A stretch of 64,000 nucleotides of DNA from Dromaius novaehollandiae. Its lineage: Eukaryota > Chordata > Aves > Casuariiformes > Dromaiidae. The stretch is from contig NC_088113.1 in NCBI RefSeq assembly GCF_036370855.1, forward strand, positions 18,372,501 to 18,436,500. The letters run 5' to 3'. The notes under the pieces were generated by a model that was not told the origin of the DNA, searched no databases, and was given only the letters and a program-made list of their open reading frames with translations. The translations under genes were made by a program, and so were the position numbers. This document shows positions 34,176 to 47,388 of the stretch, piece by piece. The number at the start of each line of letters is the position of its first letter. The stretch's first letter is position 1.

Positions 34176-37100
34176 TTCGCAAGAATAATCAAACTTACTG
34201 AGATTTTCCCTTCCCGAGAGACCTCGGGTGTTGGTTTTGAAACTGCATTTCTACCGCCTTGCAATCCAATTTTATCAAAACTGTTTTCTGTTTTTTTATT
34301 TTTTTTTGTTATAAAACCCACCTTTCCCTGTGCGGCTGTGAAAGACGTGAGGCAGGGGCAGAAGGTGAGAAAAGCGAGTGAGCAGGCGTGGTAAAGTCAT
34401 CCTTAGGATGAATAAAAAGGGCATATTTAATCTGTTCCTTCTTTTAAGCAAACAGTAGCTGAAGTTAGAGAAGGGAGTTTGCAAACCGCGCTGAGCCGAA
34501 GGCAGAGCGTGCCCATCACCCGGCCTCCACCGTTCCTGCTGCCCTGTTTCTTCTGATGGGGTTAATCACACACACAGAAAAAGTGATTTCGGGTTCAAGC
34601 CCTCGAAAGGCTCCGTGGCCATGAGCTTGTGGGTTTAATGTTATTACCGTTTTATAGGCTGTCTGGTTTTTACTGGGCAGCACGCTACAAATGTGAAGTT
34701 ATCCCGGTCTGGCACCTCCGTTTGCATCTCTTGGCGCCTGGTTTCTGTAGTGTCACTTGGCTATAAAAGCACATGTTAAAATAGCATTTGAGGAGGGATG
34801 AACACAAAGATCTTCAGAGATACATGACTTGAGCTGTTGCAAATGTGAAAAAAAGTATGAAACGGGGCAGGGAGAGAGGCTTAGTCAAATAACGAAAAGA
34901 AAGAGATGCGCAGCTATTTATACGCGAAGAGGTCCAGCCTGCAGGCTGCAGAAGTGACAGAAAACGGGAGCGAGGCAGAGCTCTGCACATGGGCCGGGCA
35001 GCGAGAGCCCGACCGCAGCCAGCTGCCTCGCCGCGCCGGCGCTGGGCCGGAACGGGCACCGGTGCTGGGCTCGCCAGCAGCACGCTGGGGCGTGAAGGCT
35101 GCGTAAGACGGTAGACCGTCCGCTCATGTTGCGCTAGTTAGGCCCACGTGTGGGTCTAACCCCCAAAGTGGCGGTGGCAAAGAATGTAAGTGCAGCTCTC
35201 GATCGAGGATAGCGCAGGTAGCAGCGATTGGCTTTGGATTTTAGTTCTTGGCTGCCAAAACTAGAAACTACCTGAGCAGGTACTTAATGAAATCTTTACA
35301 GAGATTACGGGAGATTTACAGGCAAGAGGGAAGTGGGGATCAGCCACTAACAAAAGAAATATCCACTGGCTTAGAGAGATCAGCATCCAGCTTGTCCGTC
35401 CCTGCTGCACTGAGCATGCTGGGGTCCTGGTCTCTGCTTTGGGCCTTTTCACCTGCAGTAATGCAGTGAGTGAATCATTGCAATGCTCTATGCCTGTTGT
35501 TTTGCTCGTCCCATCCCAAAGAGCAGCCCTGAGCTCTTGGTTCGCTTTCCTTCATTTTGTTTGAGTGCACTGAGTGCAGCAACACCTGCCTCTCCCAAGA
35601 ACGTGGTGGTTTTCCCTCGGGTGAAGGCCCTTGTGTGCCTGGGTGCCAAAAATTCTGCTTTACCATTTGGGTTTCTTGTCTTTTTCACGTTGTTCCTTGA
35701 ACCTCAGCCCATACTTTGATTATTCAGAGCTTGGGACTTTTGCTCTTGCAGAATCCCATTAATGCAATCATGAGTAGTGGAAACGATTTGCCAATACAAC
35801 TGTTTAGCAGAGCTGACAGCTTGTTGCTGGTCTGTTGGATCGGTGAAATGCTGAGTTTGATTTCAGGAGAAAGGTTCGCCCTTCTAATTTTAGGTTTATA
35901 AAATGAGGTAGCTGTGTCAAAGTAACATTAAGGAGTTGTTAACCACCCATAGGGTTTTTCTGATGTTGGCTGCTATGCAATTCATTGGAGTTCCGATTTT
36001 GATATTGGTGCTCCGAAATGTGTTGGGCTTTTCTAGTGCATTTAAAAAGCATGTTATTGTGGCCTAGAGGGGGTTGGTCTTTGTGCACAGAAGAGCAAAA
36101 TTTGGGAACGGCACTGCCTTAAACTGCAACATGGTGTCTGTACGACACGGGGGATTTTCCTGCTAGGCATCCAGAAGTTGTATAGCTGCCTTTGTGCAGT
36201 GCCATGCTCAGCTGATAAGTGCTTGCTTATCAGTAGGCTTCCGAGCTATCACAGTCCTCCCTGGCTGTGGGCTCTCTGCACATGAGAGCTGCTCCTATCC
36301 TGTAACTGTTTGCCTTCTTATTTTTAAAACTACTTTTCTGCAAAGACCTCCCCACGACATTAGTTTCGTACCCTCCTGGCAAACTCAAGCCTCTGAGTAG
36401 TGCTGAACTTAGCAATTTCAGAACAAAGAGATTCTGCAAACAGTTTCTGCAGAAAAAAAGTCCTGAGCAAAGTCAAGGACTTTGTCTGGTTTATGAATCC
36501 CCCACAAAAAGATCCGTCCTACTTTGGTAGTTGGGATAAGGAATTTGTACACTGGTACCTAGAGAGGGCCACTAACTTTAATAGTTTTTTTATCAGACCT
36601 CTGGTTAGTACAGCGTAGAGCAAGCGATGAGGAAGTGAAGTGTTTAATATTAATGGCATCACTTTATTCCAACCTTAAATCACAGTTCAGGCAGAAGTAC
36701 CCCTAAATCTTTTACCCTGGTTTACTATATTGCAGGTGTCAAAAGTAATGTCATCCCGCTTTTGGACTATAAATGAGTTTATGAGGAAGGGGAGTATGTT
36801 AACGGCATAAAACGTTCTGTTTATTCTTATTCTTGTTCACCGTTCAGCAAAGTGGCAAGCGTTACTGGCAGCCTTTGAAATCCCTAGCGCAGGGAAGGCA
36901 TTAGGCCAATTTCTTCTCTTGTGACATGCCACTGTGCATAGTTGCAACAAAAATCACATTGATTCCTATTTTTAATGTATATTGCTGTATGGCATCAAAG
37001 ATTAATTTAAGATTTCTTAAGGAAGCCCCATAGGAAATGTGAGCTCAGTCCTTATCCCAGCTCCAAGTTAGAGCAGCTGTAAGGCTGCTCTACCTTCACG

Positions 37101-40100
37101 TTAGCTGTAAAGGGATTTCATTGCAAGGGATCGATGCCTTCTGCCCATGGTGGATCTGATCCTGCACCACTTAAGCATAGTTGAGGACAGAGCAGATGAC
37201 ACGGAGCTTTGTGCCAGCATAAGAGATCCCAGCAACAAGGGCTTCCCTGTCAGGGTTTTCAAAGCAGCTCTAAGGTCTTCTTTGTATTGCTGGAGTGGAT
37301 TCAGTCTTACTGAGGATTTAGTCCCTTCAAGCCAGATGTGAGTCTAGGTTATAACAGTGTTAATCTTTTCTGGAGTCTCCCTATAACTTCAGTCAGCCCG
37401 TAATCCATTTAGTTGGGTATTTTTCTCTTATTTGGTGGAAAATCCTGAAAGGAATATTTTGAGATACTCAAGAAATTAAATTAAAATGAGTGAAAAGTAT
37501 GTACCCGACCTGTGGTACTCCAAGTATCTGTCTCAAATATTATTGTTTTACAGCAACCCTTTTTTCAGGAGGCAATAAAAACACTTTCTTGCCTGCCATC
37601 ACAAAACACCCAATTTTTATTCACTTGAACTGTCTTTTACTGCCTGTGAGAAATCTCAGGAACTTGCTTGAATGCCTTACGTGAACAAATACTGCTCAAG
37701 GGTAAGCAGCAATGACAGGATCAGGCCCATCATTTTTCAGGGAAAAGTGATCAAAATTTGCCCTCTGTTACCCTCATTCAAGCTGATAGCGGAGAACAAG
37801 TTTTTTTCCCTGTGCCCATTTCTCGTAGCACCTTTGCAGGGGTGGTAAGGTGCAGGCAGCTCCTTAGGAAAGATTATGAATAAAGTTCCTGAATCAGAAA
37901 TTAAAAACATGCTATATTGCTGCATGGAAGCAGGAATCCCTGGAAGGCAGTTTTCAGATTTCCAAGTAAATCTATCCTCCAACAGCTGCTGTCTAATGCT
38001 GTGATTTCTCATGCGTGAGAAAACGGAGGGTGCAAAGTAGAAGCTTTGCCCCAGCGCGCATGGACAGCAGCCCCCTCCGAATTCCAGCAGATGTTTCGGG
38101 TTGACAGTGGAAACATTATATGCGTGTTTATTCCTTTATCTCAGGAAGAAATACCATTTGGCAGCAATTTGCTCCCTGGCAGTAAGAATGAATTACTGAT
38201 CTGATTGCGCCTTGTAGGATTGAAAAAAGTGCCATCCTGCACAAGATGCAGTTTGCAAACTGAGTTGTTCTTGCGCTTGGAGGGAGTGCATGCACACCTG
38301 CGTACGTGCCTTCCTGTGCCTACGCTGGTGCGTGTAGGGATCTGCGTTGGTATGGACCTGCTGTTTTATACGGAGTGTTTTTTCTTAAAGAGGCCTCTTA
38401 ATGCTGAATTACATTGCTCTGAACGTTTTTCCACCAGCGTTTCTAAAGGACGTCAGTGGACCCCTTCTTTTGGTCAGCAGTGATTTTTATTTATTCAGAT
38501 CCGGTCAGATAGCTAGACAGGAAACATGGGCAATTGAGGATGACGCAGCCAAGGTATACGTGCCCATTTGCAACCCACTGTGCTTTGCAGCCGTTCTTGG
38601 GGTTTTCAGTGCCTTCTACGTTAGGACATTGGCAGCAGCAGCAGCCGTTATAGGAGCTTGCAGCAGAGACGTTCACGAGGACTGGCCGTTGAAACATGTC
38701 CCCGGTTTCTAGGGAAGCAATCATTACAGGTTGGCTTCTCAGAGCCCCCTGAAGTCCATGGGCCGTAATGTTCTCCCTATAGCTGCTACCTCTCCTTGCT
38801 GGCAGCGCTCAGCAGCCCTGGCTGCTGGCAGCGTGCTGCCCTCGTGCTCTTACCTTTCCTCTCTGAGCCTGGGTTCCTGGCCCTGATCTCGTAACGGCTG
38901 TGGCTGTAGTTTGTGGCTGTGGTTCTGGTTTGGGATTTTGAGTCAGAGAAGGAAGAGGAGTCTTTCCTTTGGAAGCGGTCATCATGTCTTCTCCGTTACA
39001 CAACAGGGAGGGGAAATTCCCCCGCAGAGGAAACCCTGAAAGATACCGTAATGTGTCAAAATCCAGGGTATTGCAAGATCAAATGCAAATTAACCCAAAG
39101 CTGACATAGTATTTGTTTTAGGAGGATGAAATATGCTCGTTTTGTTTAGCTCATCTTTGGAGGGCAGGCAGGGAATGACTGATGTCAGGAAGCTTAGGGA
39201 CTGCAAACACCAAGTCAGAAGTCCTACAGCTATACGACCCAACGCATTGACCTAGTGCAAACTCACCTGTGCCACATCAGATTTGTGCTGAAGGGTTAAC
39301 TGCGCACCATCTGGCTTTGTGCTAGATCAAATATTGTTTGTGTTGTGGTAGCCAACATAAGGCCAGAATAAACTCAGTATAATGTGCTTGGCTAATCCAA
39401 CAGAAATATGTTATGTGCCCATTCCTGCTCCAGATCTGTACTGGTGGGTGATTTAGTAACACAAAAAGTAGTGACTGCAGCTTCCCAGCCTTGGAGCTGT
39501 AAATAACCTGGAGGTGATGATCTCTTTGCAACGGGCAACAGAGAGACAATAGAGATGACTAACTCAGATGAGCCACTTAACTTTTAAACAGGTAATTAAG
39601 AGATAAAAATCCTACTCTTAATGCAGAATGACATCCTAGGGATTCATCTGAGACATAGAAATCAGGGCTACTTAACTTTATATTTGATATGCTCTAGTGA
39701 CTTTTCAGGTGCTAATCTGAGGTTAGCTGCAGTGTACTGTCTTTTGCAAAAGGGCCCATTTGAAGCAGTGAGCTGGTCTAAGTGCTGCCTGGGAGGCTGT
39801 GCTGTTCCCCTGCTTGGCAGGGATCTCGAGACTAATACCTAAGAGGATTAGCGAGCATCGCTGAATGTTAAACAAGATGCAACCTAAGTGGTGTGCACCA
39901 GTGAACTTGTGCTCTGGGGGCTGTTTGGGGAAGCTCTTACCTGCTGATCTGGAAAAAAGTGGGGCTGTGTAGGAAGCAGGCTTCCCCCCTCCGGATCTTC
40001 CCTTTATTTATTGCCTCTCTTGCACTCCCCTCTCCATGCGGAGTTTCCACCCTCTGCCTGCCCCTCTCACGCGCTCCGTGGACTCGTACAATCACTTGGA

Positions 40101-43100
40101 GACGGTGACTGTTCCTAGGGACACCTGATAATCAGCAAATTTCTTTTTCCGTGACACGCACTGCTCTTCTAATGTGCCCTCTTCATCTCTGTGTCACCCA
40201 GTGTAAGACAGGTATAGATGGGCATCCAGCCCATCAACTTTGTGTGGAACTGGAAAACTTGTCTTTAACTCAGGGCTCTCTAAGACGTCCTCTCAATCTA
40301 TCCTCTGTTGGTAGAGCAGTGTGGCCCCATGGTACATGATTTTCTCCAGAAAGTCCATTTACTAAAGCACTAAAATGAAGAGGGGTAGGAAGGCAGTGTC
40401 TTCTCATGAAGAAGAGAAGCAGTAATCTGGATGCTGACCTCCAACCCACTCTGCCCACATCAAGTAGAAGAGACAGCGTAGAGGGTGCATCTCATACCAA
40501 ATCTTTCCCTCCACAGAAATGGATATTGTCCAGGATTTTGTATAGATTTCTTCCCATGCTGCAGCAGAAATTGAGGATTTGAGGTTTTATTTTTCCTACA
40601 TTTGCCGTACTTATGCTTTGAAAGGGAAAAGGAGATGAGACCCCATGAAAGAATGGTTCTTTACCAGTCAGGATTTGTGTGAAACCCATTTGTGACAGTT
40701 CCTCATTGACAGTCCTCAGTAGCAAAGGCATATGGGGTATTAAAAAATAATCTTGGAAATGTTTGAATTTCACTAGTTCATTGGCTTTTTTGAACGGGTG
40801 ACAGTGGAAAGAGGGGTGCTGGTCTGAGCTGGTGTATAAATAGTTCTGGTTCCAAGCATGATCGTGTTTCTGCTTTTGATATCTCGCAATCAAGCCAAAA
40901 ATAGATTCCCGATATTCTGCAACAGGATTGCAGCCTAGCGTAATGCACAAATTCATCATTCACTGGGAGGGAAAAAAAGCCAGATGAAGGAGATATCTCA
41001 ATGAAAAGCCTGGTATTCAGCAGCAATGTAATAAAAAAGCCTGTGATAAGCATTTTGGAGACTTGACTACTCCAGAAATGACTGTTGCCTTCTGTTTATC
41101 AAGAGGATGCAATAATTCTATATAATGTTAATACACTATGTACGACAGAAGGGCCTAATATTACTAATGCCAATTCCATCTGTTTGTGAGATGGCTTCCA
41201 CAAAGTTTCATGATTTCATTTCCTTGGATTTTGCCCTTTTCAGTTTTACTTTAATACTGATCAAACCAGCAGGATGAAAAAGAATTAAGTTCCTGTAAAC
41301 CATGGTAGATGTCAGCATTATGTTATTTTATTTATAACATACCCAGCATCCTTGCATTGCGTAACACAAGATGATGCTCTGTATTGCATTTTTGTTGCTC
41401 CCAACCTTAGAAGCAGCAATGAACAGCACTTCATGGTCATCTTTTGTGTTACGCTCATTTTGATAGTTTCTGTGTCACACAGGGTGTGCCCAAATCTGCA
41501 TCTTCTGCATGAAAACAGATCGGGTCTTTGGAAGAGGATATTTAGGAGTCCTTCCCAAGGTGCTTTGAATAACTTACTACATGTGTTTAAAATACTGATA
41601 TTTAGTCTCAATGACTTGAAGGGGGGAGAGGACTGGCTAGCATGAGCTACTGTGTACCACACACAATAGGATTTCATCCGGTTACTTTTGCATGTAGGAC
41701 ACCAGCCTCTTGCTTGGTCTTGATTTCTTGATGCCAATGGAGCTACCATAATCCTTGGCAGCCTTTTACAAAAATTAATTATATCCTTGCTGCTAAAAAC
41801 ATCCATCTGATGTCCAGGTTAGCCATGATCAACCACTTAATTTCCAGCCATCTTGGAATCTGAATGTCCATAACTTCGCCACATAAAATGCCTCTTGCCA
41901 ATTATCTGTTGAAGCTGTATGTGGCTCACAAAAAATTAAGTGGCTAGCATACCAAAAGCTGCTCTTCCCTGGATTTCTCATGTGGTGAAGGTGCTTCCTA
42001 GCCCAGCAGAAGGACTCACCAGTATCCCAGCCAGCCCGGGTAGCCGGCTTCGCTGAACTGCAGCATTCGTGGGTTGGCACTACTGCAGGATTGACCTTTC
42101 GGGGCTGATTTAGGAGTAGTACTTGGGTAAAAGGTCTTTAAAAAGGTTTGGAAGAAGATTGACATTCATAGAACCCAAATGCTGGAAAAACATGCTGTGC
42201 ACAGAGCAAGATGTTAGGAAACCTGGGGGGTTGTATGTGCACGGGGGGAGCCGGGCACGCATCCAGCTCTGCGGCCCTAGGTACGGCTGGAGAATGCACT
42301 GCAGTGCTAGCATGGAAACGTTTCCATCACTGATCAGATTTATGGGAAGGAAAAAGACATTAAAGCAAGAGTGGTGTTAGGGAGAGGGAGTTAGGTATTA
42401 TACTATAAAAGAACCTTTTGTCTGGGTAATCTTTACTGTGGCAGAATATAGTCACCCGGTTAAATCTGCCCTGTGCATTGGCGCTGCAGGCTTTTAAAGA
42501 TGGTCTAAGGCAGCTGCAGCCAATTGTATTTGCACAGATAAGCTGGAACAAATAAGTAAGCTCAGAAAATCTGGAGAGATTTATCTTCAAAGCATTTTAC
42601 AGCAGCTAATTGAAAATTATCCAAGCCACTTTCCTGATTTCTTGCATATTATTGCATTAATTTGCTAGCGAGTGCAAAGTGCTTGGAAAACATACAAAGG
42701 ACTTTGCGAATGCTAAGCTGTCCTATTTGGAAGTTATTTAATTATAAACGTGGCCTTGCCCATGTGATAATTTAAAGCCAGCTTCGACTGCTATGTCCCA
42801 TGGTACAGGCTCCAGTGGGACTAATGTAAAAACACGTCCTAACGTGAGGAGCAGGCTGGGATGTTGCTATTTCTTTCCATTTCTGGAAGCGTTTTCCCCT
42901 GAAGCCGGCCAGCGCACCGGCAGCACTGCCGCTAAAGGTGGCCGTTGTCAACGGGACGCTCCTTAGATGTGCTCCTCATGGCCAAAGTCGTCCCGTCTGC
43001 GCAGGACGGCACTGTTTTGCTAGCACGCGCTGGAAGACGGCTGCAGCTCCCCCAAGCCGTGTCCTAGTCCTTCTGCGCAACCCAGGTCTCTGCTTAGCTC

Positions 43101-46100
43101 CCGGAGGCCAGACCCGGAGTCTCTGCTTGCACATATTGCCTTGAAACAGCAGTTGCAGCATCTGTTTTTGAGGTATATATTTTTATTTGCTTACCCCAGT
43201 GTGGCTCCTCGCTCATGAAGGGCGGCAGGCCGGGCGCGCTGCTGCTGCCGCACTGCCAGCCGCCCCCGTAAGCTGGGCTGAAGGGATGCTTTTTAAGCTA
43301 AAAGTGCAGCCTTCGCACATCCGCGGTCCAAGGGCGAGCTGCATAAAGTTTGCAGTTGTTGCAGTTGTTCTCCCTGCCAGGAAACAGCCTACAGTGCTGC
43401 ACGTACCGGAGAGCAGCCCGATAGCTGCATTTATTCTTCTGTCTCCCTTTTAGCTCAGTCAGCACTGTAAGGACGGACCCTGTTTACAGAGCCCTGGTGG
43501 GGATTTGTCACACTTCTGGGAGGCTTTCTCTTTCCTAAGCCCGTGAGTGGATTACACTTTATCCGTATGGTGTTTATCATCTGCGGCAGGAGTAATACAG
43601 ATAATCCTCGTAACCCAAGTTACCCAGAAAAAAAAATCAGTATGTGTTGCTAAGAAAAGTTAAGCACGAACCCAGATGAATTTGTCCCTTGCGTGAGTAA
43701 CAGGCCAGCCTGAAACTCAGATCTGCACTTTTCCCAAAGCCGGAGTGTCCGTCTAGCAAGGCCAGGGTCGCTCCCACATCAGGGGAGTGACCGAGACAGC
43801 CCGGTGCAAGCCATGCCGCCTGCGCCGTCCCGCGAAGCCCCCCAGGCCCTTGGCTTTGCCTCCTCCGGTCTCGCTGGGAAAAAGGGGATTTAAACACGGG
43901 AGCGTGGGGGGTGCTTCAGCAAGTGGGACTATTTTGCATGTCAGTTATGAGCTAATTCCTAGCATTGATCTAATCGCAGTCCCCAGCAGAGATGCAAAAT
44001 GTTTTTAATTGGTCCTGTGACTTTTAAAATGATCGTCTGATGAAAAGCTTTAAGTTTTACTATTGATTTAATGTTTAATATTAGGGGGGTGAATCTTTAC
44101 AAATTTCCTAATCAAATACAAATCAAATGCTTTCATTGCCTGGCTGCTTTCCTTGTGTTGACTTGGTAATGTTGACAGTCTGGACCCAGCTGTATGTCTT
44201 TAAAAATTCAGATAAAATCTTACAGTAGAATGAATAAATCTGTAGCTTCAAGATAATAGCATTGGGAATGGTTCAAAGTAAGCAAGAAATCACCAGCTGA
44301 GTCAGTAAAAATAGACATAAACGAGAAGCAATAAATGTGTGGCTGAGATGAATAAGAATGATTTGCATGAAGTTGTTGGAGTTTTTTTCCTAAAGATTAT
44401 ATTTTGTCCTCTAAAGTGGCATATGGCTCACATGAAAGCTAATATTGCTAGTGCATGTGTAGGTTACAGTTTAGAAACCCTCTGAGAGATAAAAAGTAGC
44501 TTGGTGGACATTAATGCGTAGCAAACTGGCTTCCTTGGTGGAGCACATGGATACAAATTGGTAGTCCAGATAGAGCTGGAGGAGGGCAAGGAGCGTCCTT
44601 TGGGGCAGAAAAGGAGGCTTCTGTGTGTCGGGGAGGAACATCTGCTGCCTGGAGGGGAGATTTGTTGCTTTCTTGGGAATGTGTGCTCCCTGCCTTTCTG
44701 TTAAGGGGTGGGAAGGGGAGGATGATGCCGGCGCTGTGATCTGGGTGCAGAACCTCCTGCTGCTTCAAGGTAAAGAAAACTTTAGTTAAAATCTTGGAAA
44801 CTGCTTGGTAAATGCTCTTTGCCCCTCGTTGCTGGGGTGGCTTTTCTCATCCCTGGTGTTTGGCATCTGCACCAAGGCTGAAGCGTCTGGGTTTCCCCGG
44901 GTCAGCGAAGACACGTGGGGGTCTGTGGAAGACGGTCATACGTAAGATAAATCGGATGGCTCATCCTCTGGATGCACCCGTCTGATTTTAGAGGTGCGGC
45001 AGTTTTTAGGTGGGCATCACTAGTACTAGCTGTTGGTCCCTCTGGAAGCCAGCGAGGCAAGGGTGGAAGCTAAGCAACCAACCAAGGTGGGTTTTTCTTT
45101 TTTCTGCTGAAGTCAGTGACAGCAAGATCAGCTGCCAGCTACGTAACCTTCTTCACACACCCAGTCCGATCTGGCGTCAGACGTGCGACGTGGGGAAGCA
45201 CGCAGCTGGTATCGCTTGGCTTCCTTGCAGAAGGCCCTTTTGATTCACACTGGGACAACGTGACCAGTTCCACCCCTAAAAGTCTAATCCAATATCTAAT
45301 AATCACTTTTGACTTTATTAAAGTTAGAGGGCTACAGCACTCTTATTTACTGCTTCCAATATTGCATCCAAAGCTAAGAAAATAGATTTAGAGCTGTAAG
45401 AGTCATAAGGACATTGGAGGGAAGAAAGAGTTTAAAATTGTAGCCCTGCATCTAAGGCATTATCTTTTTTATGACAACACATTACAAAAGTCTGGCTCTG
45501 CAGCTAAATTTCAAAGCCTGCACTTAGTTTCTGCATTTACACAGGTTAACAGTAGCCTGGAGATTTTTGTACTGATGGCCCCCAAAGAATATAGCTTTTA
45601 AGAGAGTAGAAGTGGCTTAGGAACTGTAAATGTGCTTCTGGGTTATCCTACACTGTAGGTAGCCAGCAAAATCAGAAGTTACCCAGAGGAGGCTAGCTGT
45701 GGATCTGCAAAGTACCCTGCAAAGTGAAAAGTACCTTTCTAAAGTTGCATGCTTGCATATTTGGTATATCCTCTGCCCTTCCCAGGTGGAAGTAGGACCT
45801 TGCTGGTCCTCAAGCATCAAATGCTGCTAAGTCTGCCTGCCCCAGTGCCGGCAAGAACAGTCCAGCACCAAGAAACAAATGGGTGCCAGCATGCTCCGTG
45901 GTCCACAGTCGATAAACTTTTCCAGCAGCACACAGATGCATATTAACTTCTTTGCCAAAGGCTGCAATTTTCCCAGATTACAGTGATCAGAACATGGCTT
46001 GTTTTACTGGGAAAACAAATGACCATTTTTCCTGTTCCCTGTTTGGGAGGCTATTGCGATCTAAAGAGGAACATTTTTTATAGGAACCTCTTGAATAAAT

Positions 46101-47388
46101 ATTGGCAGCTCCTCACCAGTTCCTAGTGATTAGGAAATGCAGGATGCTTTGAAGATATTCTGCAATAAACAGTTTTCTCTAGCATTTGTTGCATATTTAA
46201 GATCGTTATTCAAGGGAGAACTTTACTGTTTTCATAAATTATAGTTCATGTTTGCATTTAACAAAAAATACTCTTTTTTGCTGGCAGTGATTGGATGCTG
46301 AGCTGCTAAGACAGCCCAGCACAAGAACCGGTTGCAAGAAGGCAATGCGCGATCGGTGATCAGTTTAGAGTCAGCTGCCTGTGCCCCCGGCTTGCTCTCG
46401 AATGGCATGTACAGTCTAATTAGTTATAGAAGGGATTTTAGTGAAGAGTTGTAAACAGATCTAGGGGCCTGAAATAAAATCAGTCTGACTGTGGAAATTT
46501 TTCAGGATAATCATAAACTATTATTAGTATAATATGGAAGAGAGACCAAAGGACTTTTAACAGTGGGAAACTTTTAGCTTTCCACATCGTTCACACAGGA
46601 GAGAGGAGAGGTAAAAAGTCTGTGCCTGGCAGAGTGAGGGGCCAATGTCAAACTGGAATCACCTTGACCTAAAACAAACAGAAAAATGATAAGGGGCTTC
46701 AATTGGTAGTGAGCCTGCCTTTAATGGATTTTTTTTTTCATGTTTCTAAAGGCATTGTTTTTTCTGTGGTTAATGGTACTGTGGTAACTGAGGTACCAAA
46801 ACACTCAGCAGGAAGCTGAAATGCATGAGTGAAATGCTGCTGTATTTATGAAAAAGTTCCTACAAAAGGAGCAACGCTTCGGAGGTTTTGGTGCAGTTTT
46901 ATATGAAATCAAAGCTTTGTCAAGCAGATGTTTCTATTTAAAACCCCATTTCAACAGAAAGGCTGAGATTAACGTGATCTAATTTTAGCCACCTAGAAGT
47001 GTGCAGCCTGATTTAGACATCCAACCTCCCTCTGTAGTTAGTGAAGACAGACAAGTGAAGACGGCAAGGTGATCCGGCTCCATCCAGATGTGCCTCTCTC
47101 TCTTCTTGGGCTTGAGTGGACCCACTAAAGACTATCTGAAACTAGACCCCATGGTTATGTCCAAACGCCTGTCCCGGCCCAGGTGCGTTGGCTTTTGGTC
47201 TTCGTCGTGGTGGCTCTGGGTGGCATCAGCTCGGAGCAGGCAGCGTAGCCCTCAACGCCGTTCCGCTGGCCTGTTCGCAGGTTTGAAGGGAATCGGAGTG
47301 GAAGTGGGATTTGTTTCAGGCCTGAATGACAACTGTGGGGTGCTTCTCGTGCTGAGCTGGCTAACGGCATCTCCTCTTCTCTCTGCAG
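34176..47388 (+). other. Most of predicted SLCO4A1 intron 1
   Basis: If exon 1 ends at 33659, the first intron is 13,729 bases, by far the largest of the gene. It is mainly unique sequence of mixed composition. It contains a SINE-like fragment at 42610-42740 and two minus-strand open frames of 155 and 162 codons (40492-40959 and 41318-41806) without recognisable similarity. Its right end is a pyrimidine-rich acceptor (CTCTTCTCTCTGCAG) before 47389. A donor-like CCCAG|GTGCGT with GT at 47182 just upstream might serve a minor alternative 5' exon. Confidence 0.45.
42610..42740 (+). repeat. CORE-SINE-like 3' fragment
   Basis: The words GTGCAAAGTGCTTGGAAAAC, ACTTTGCGAATGCTAAGC and the TTAATTTGCTAG before them resemble the 3' end of MIR/CORE-SINEs, with TTAATGTTTGTAAAGTGCTT then GGCGCTATATAAATGCTAAG. 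Divergence is high. A conserved non-coding element built from an old SINE is possible but not testable here. Confidence 0.35.

Noticed and set aside
33011-34321. Very long open frames (396 codons on +, 414 codons on -) across the CpG island
   Set aside because: Both strands are open at once, the products are Pro/Arg/Gly low complexity, and GC-rich sequence lacks stops by composition. The region looks like a promoter.
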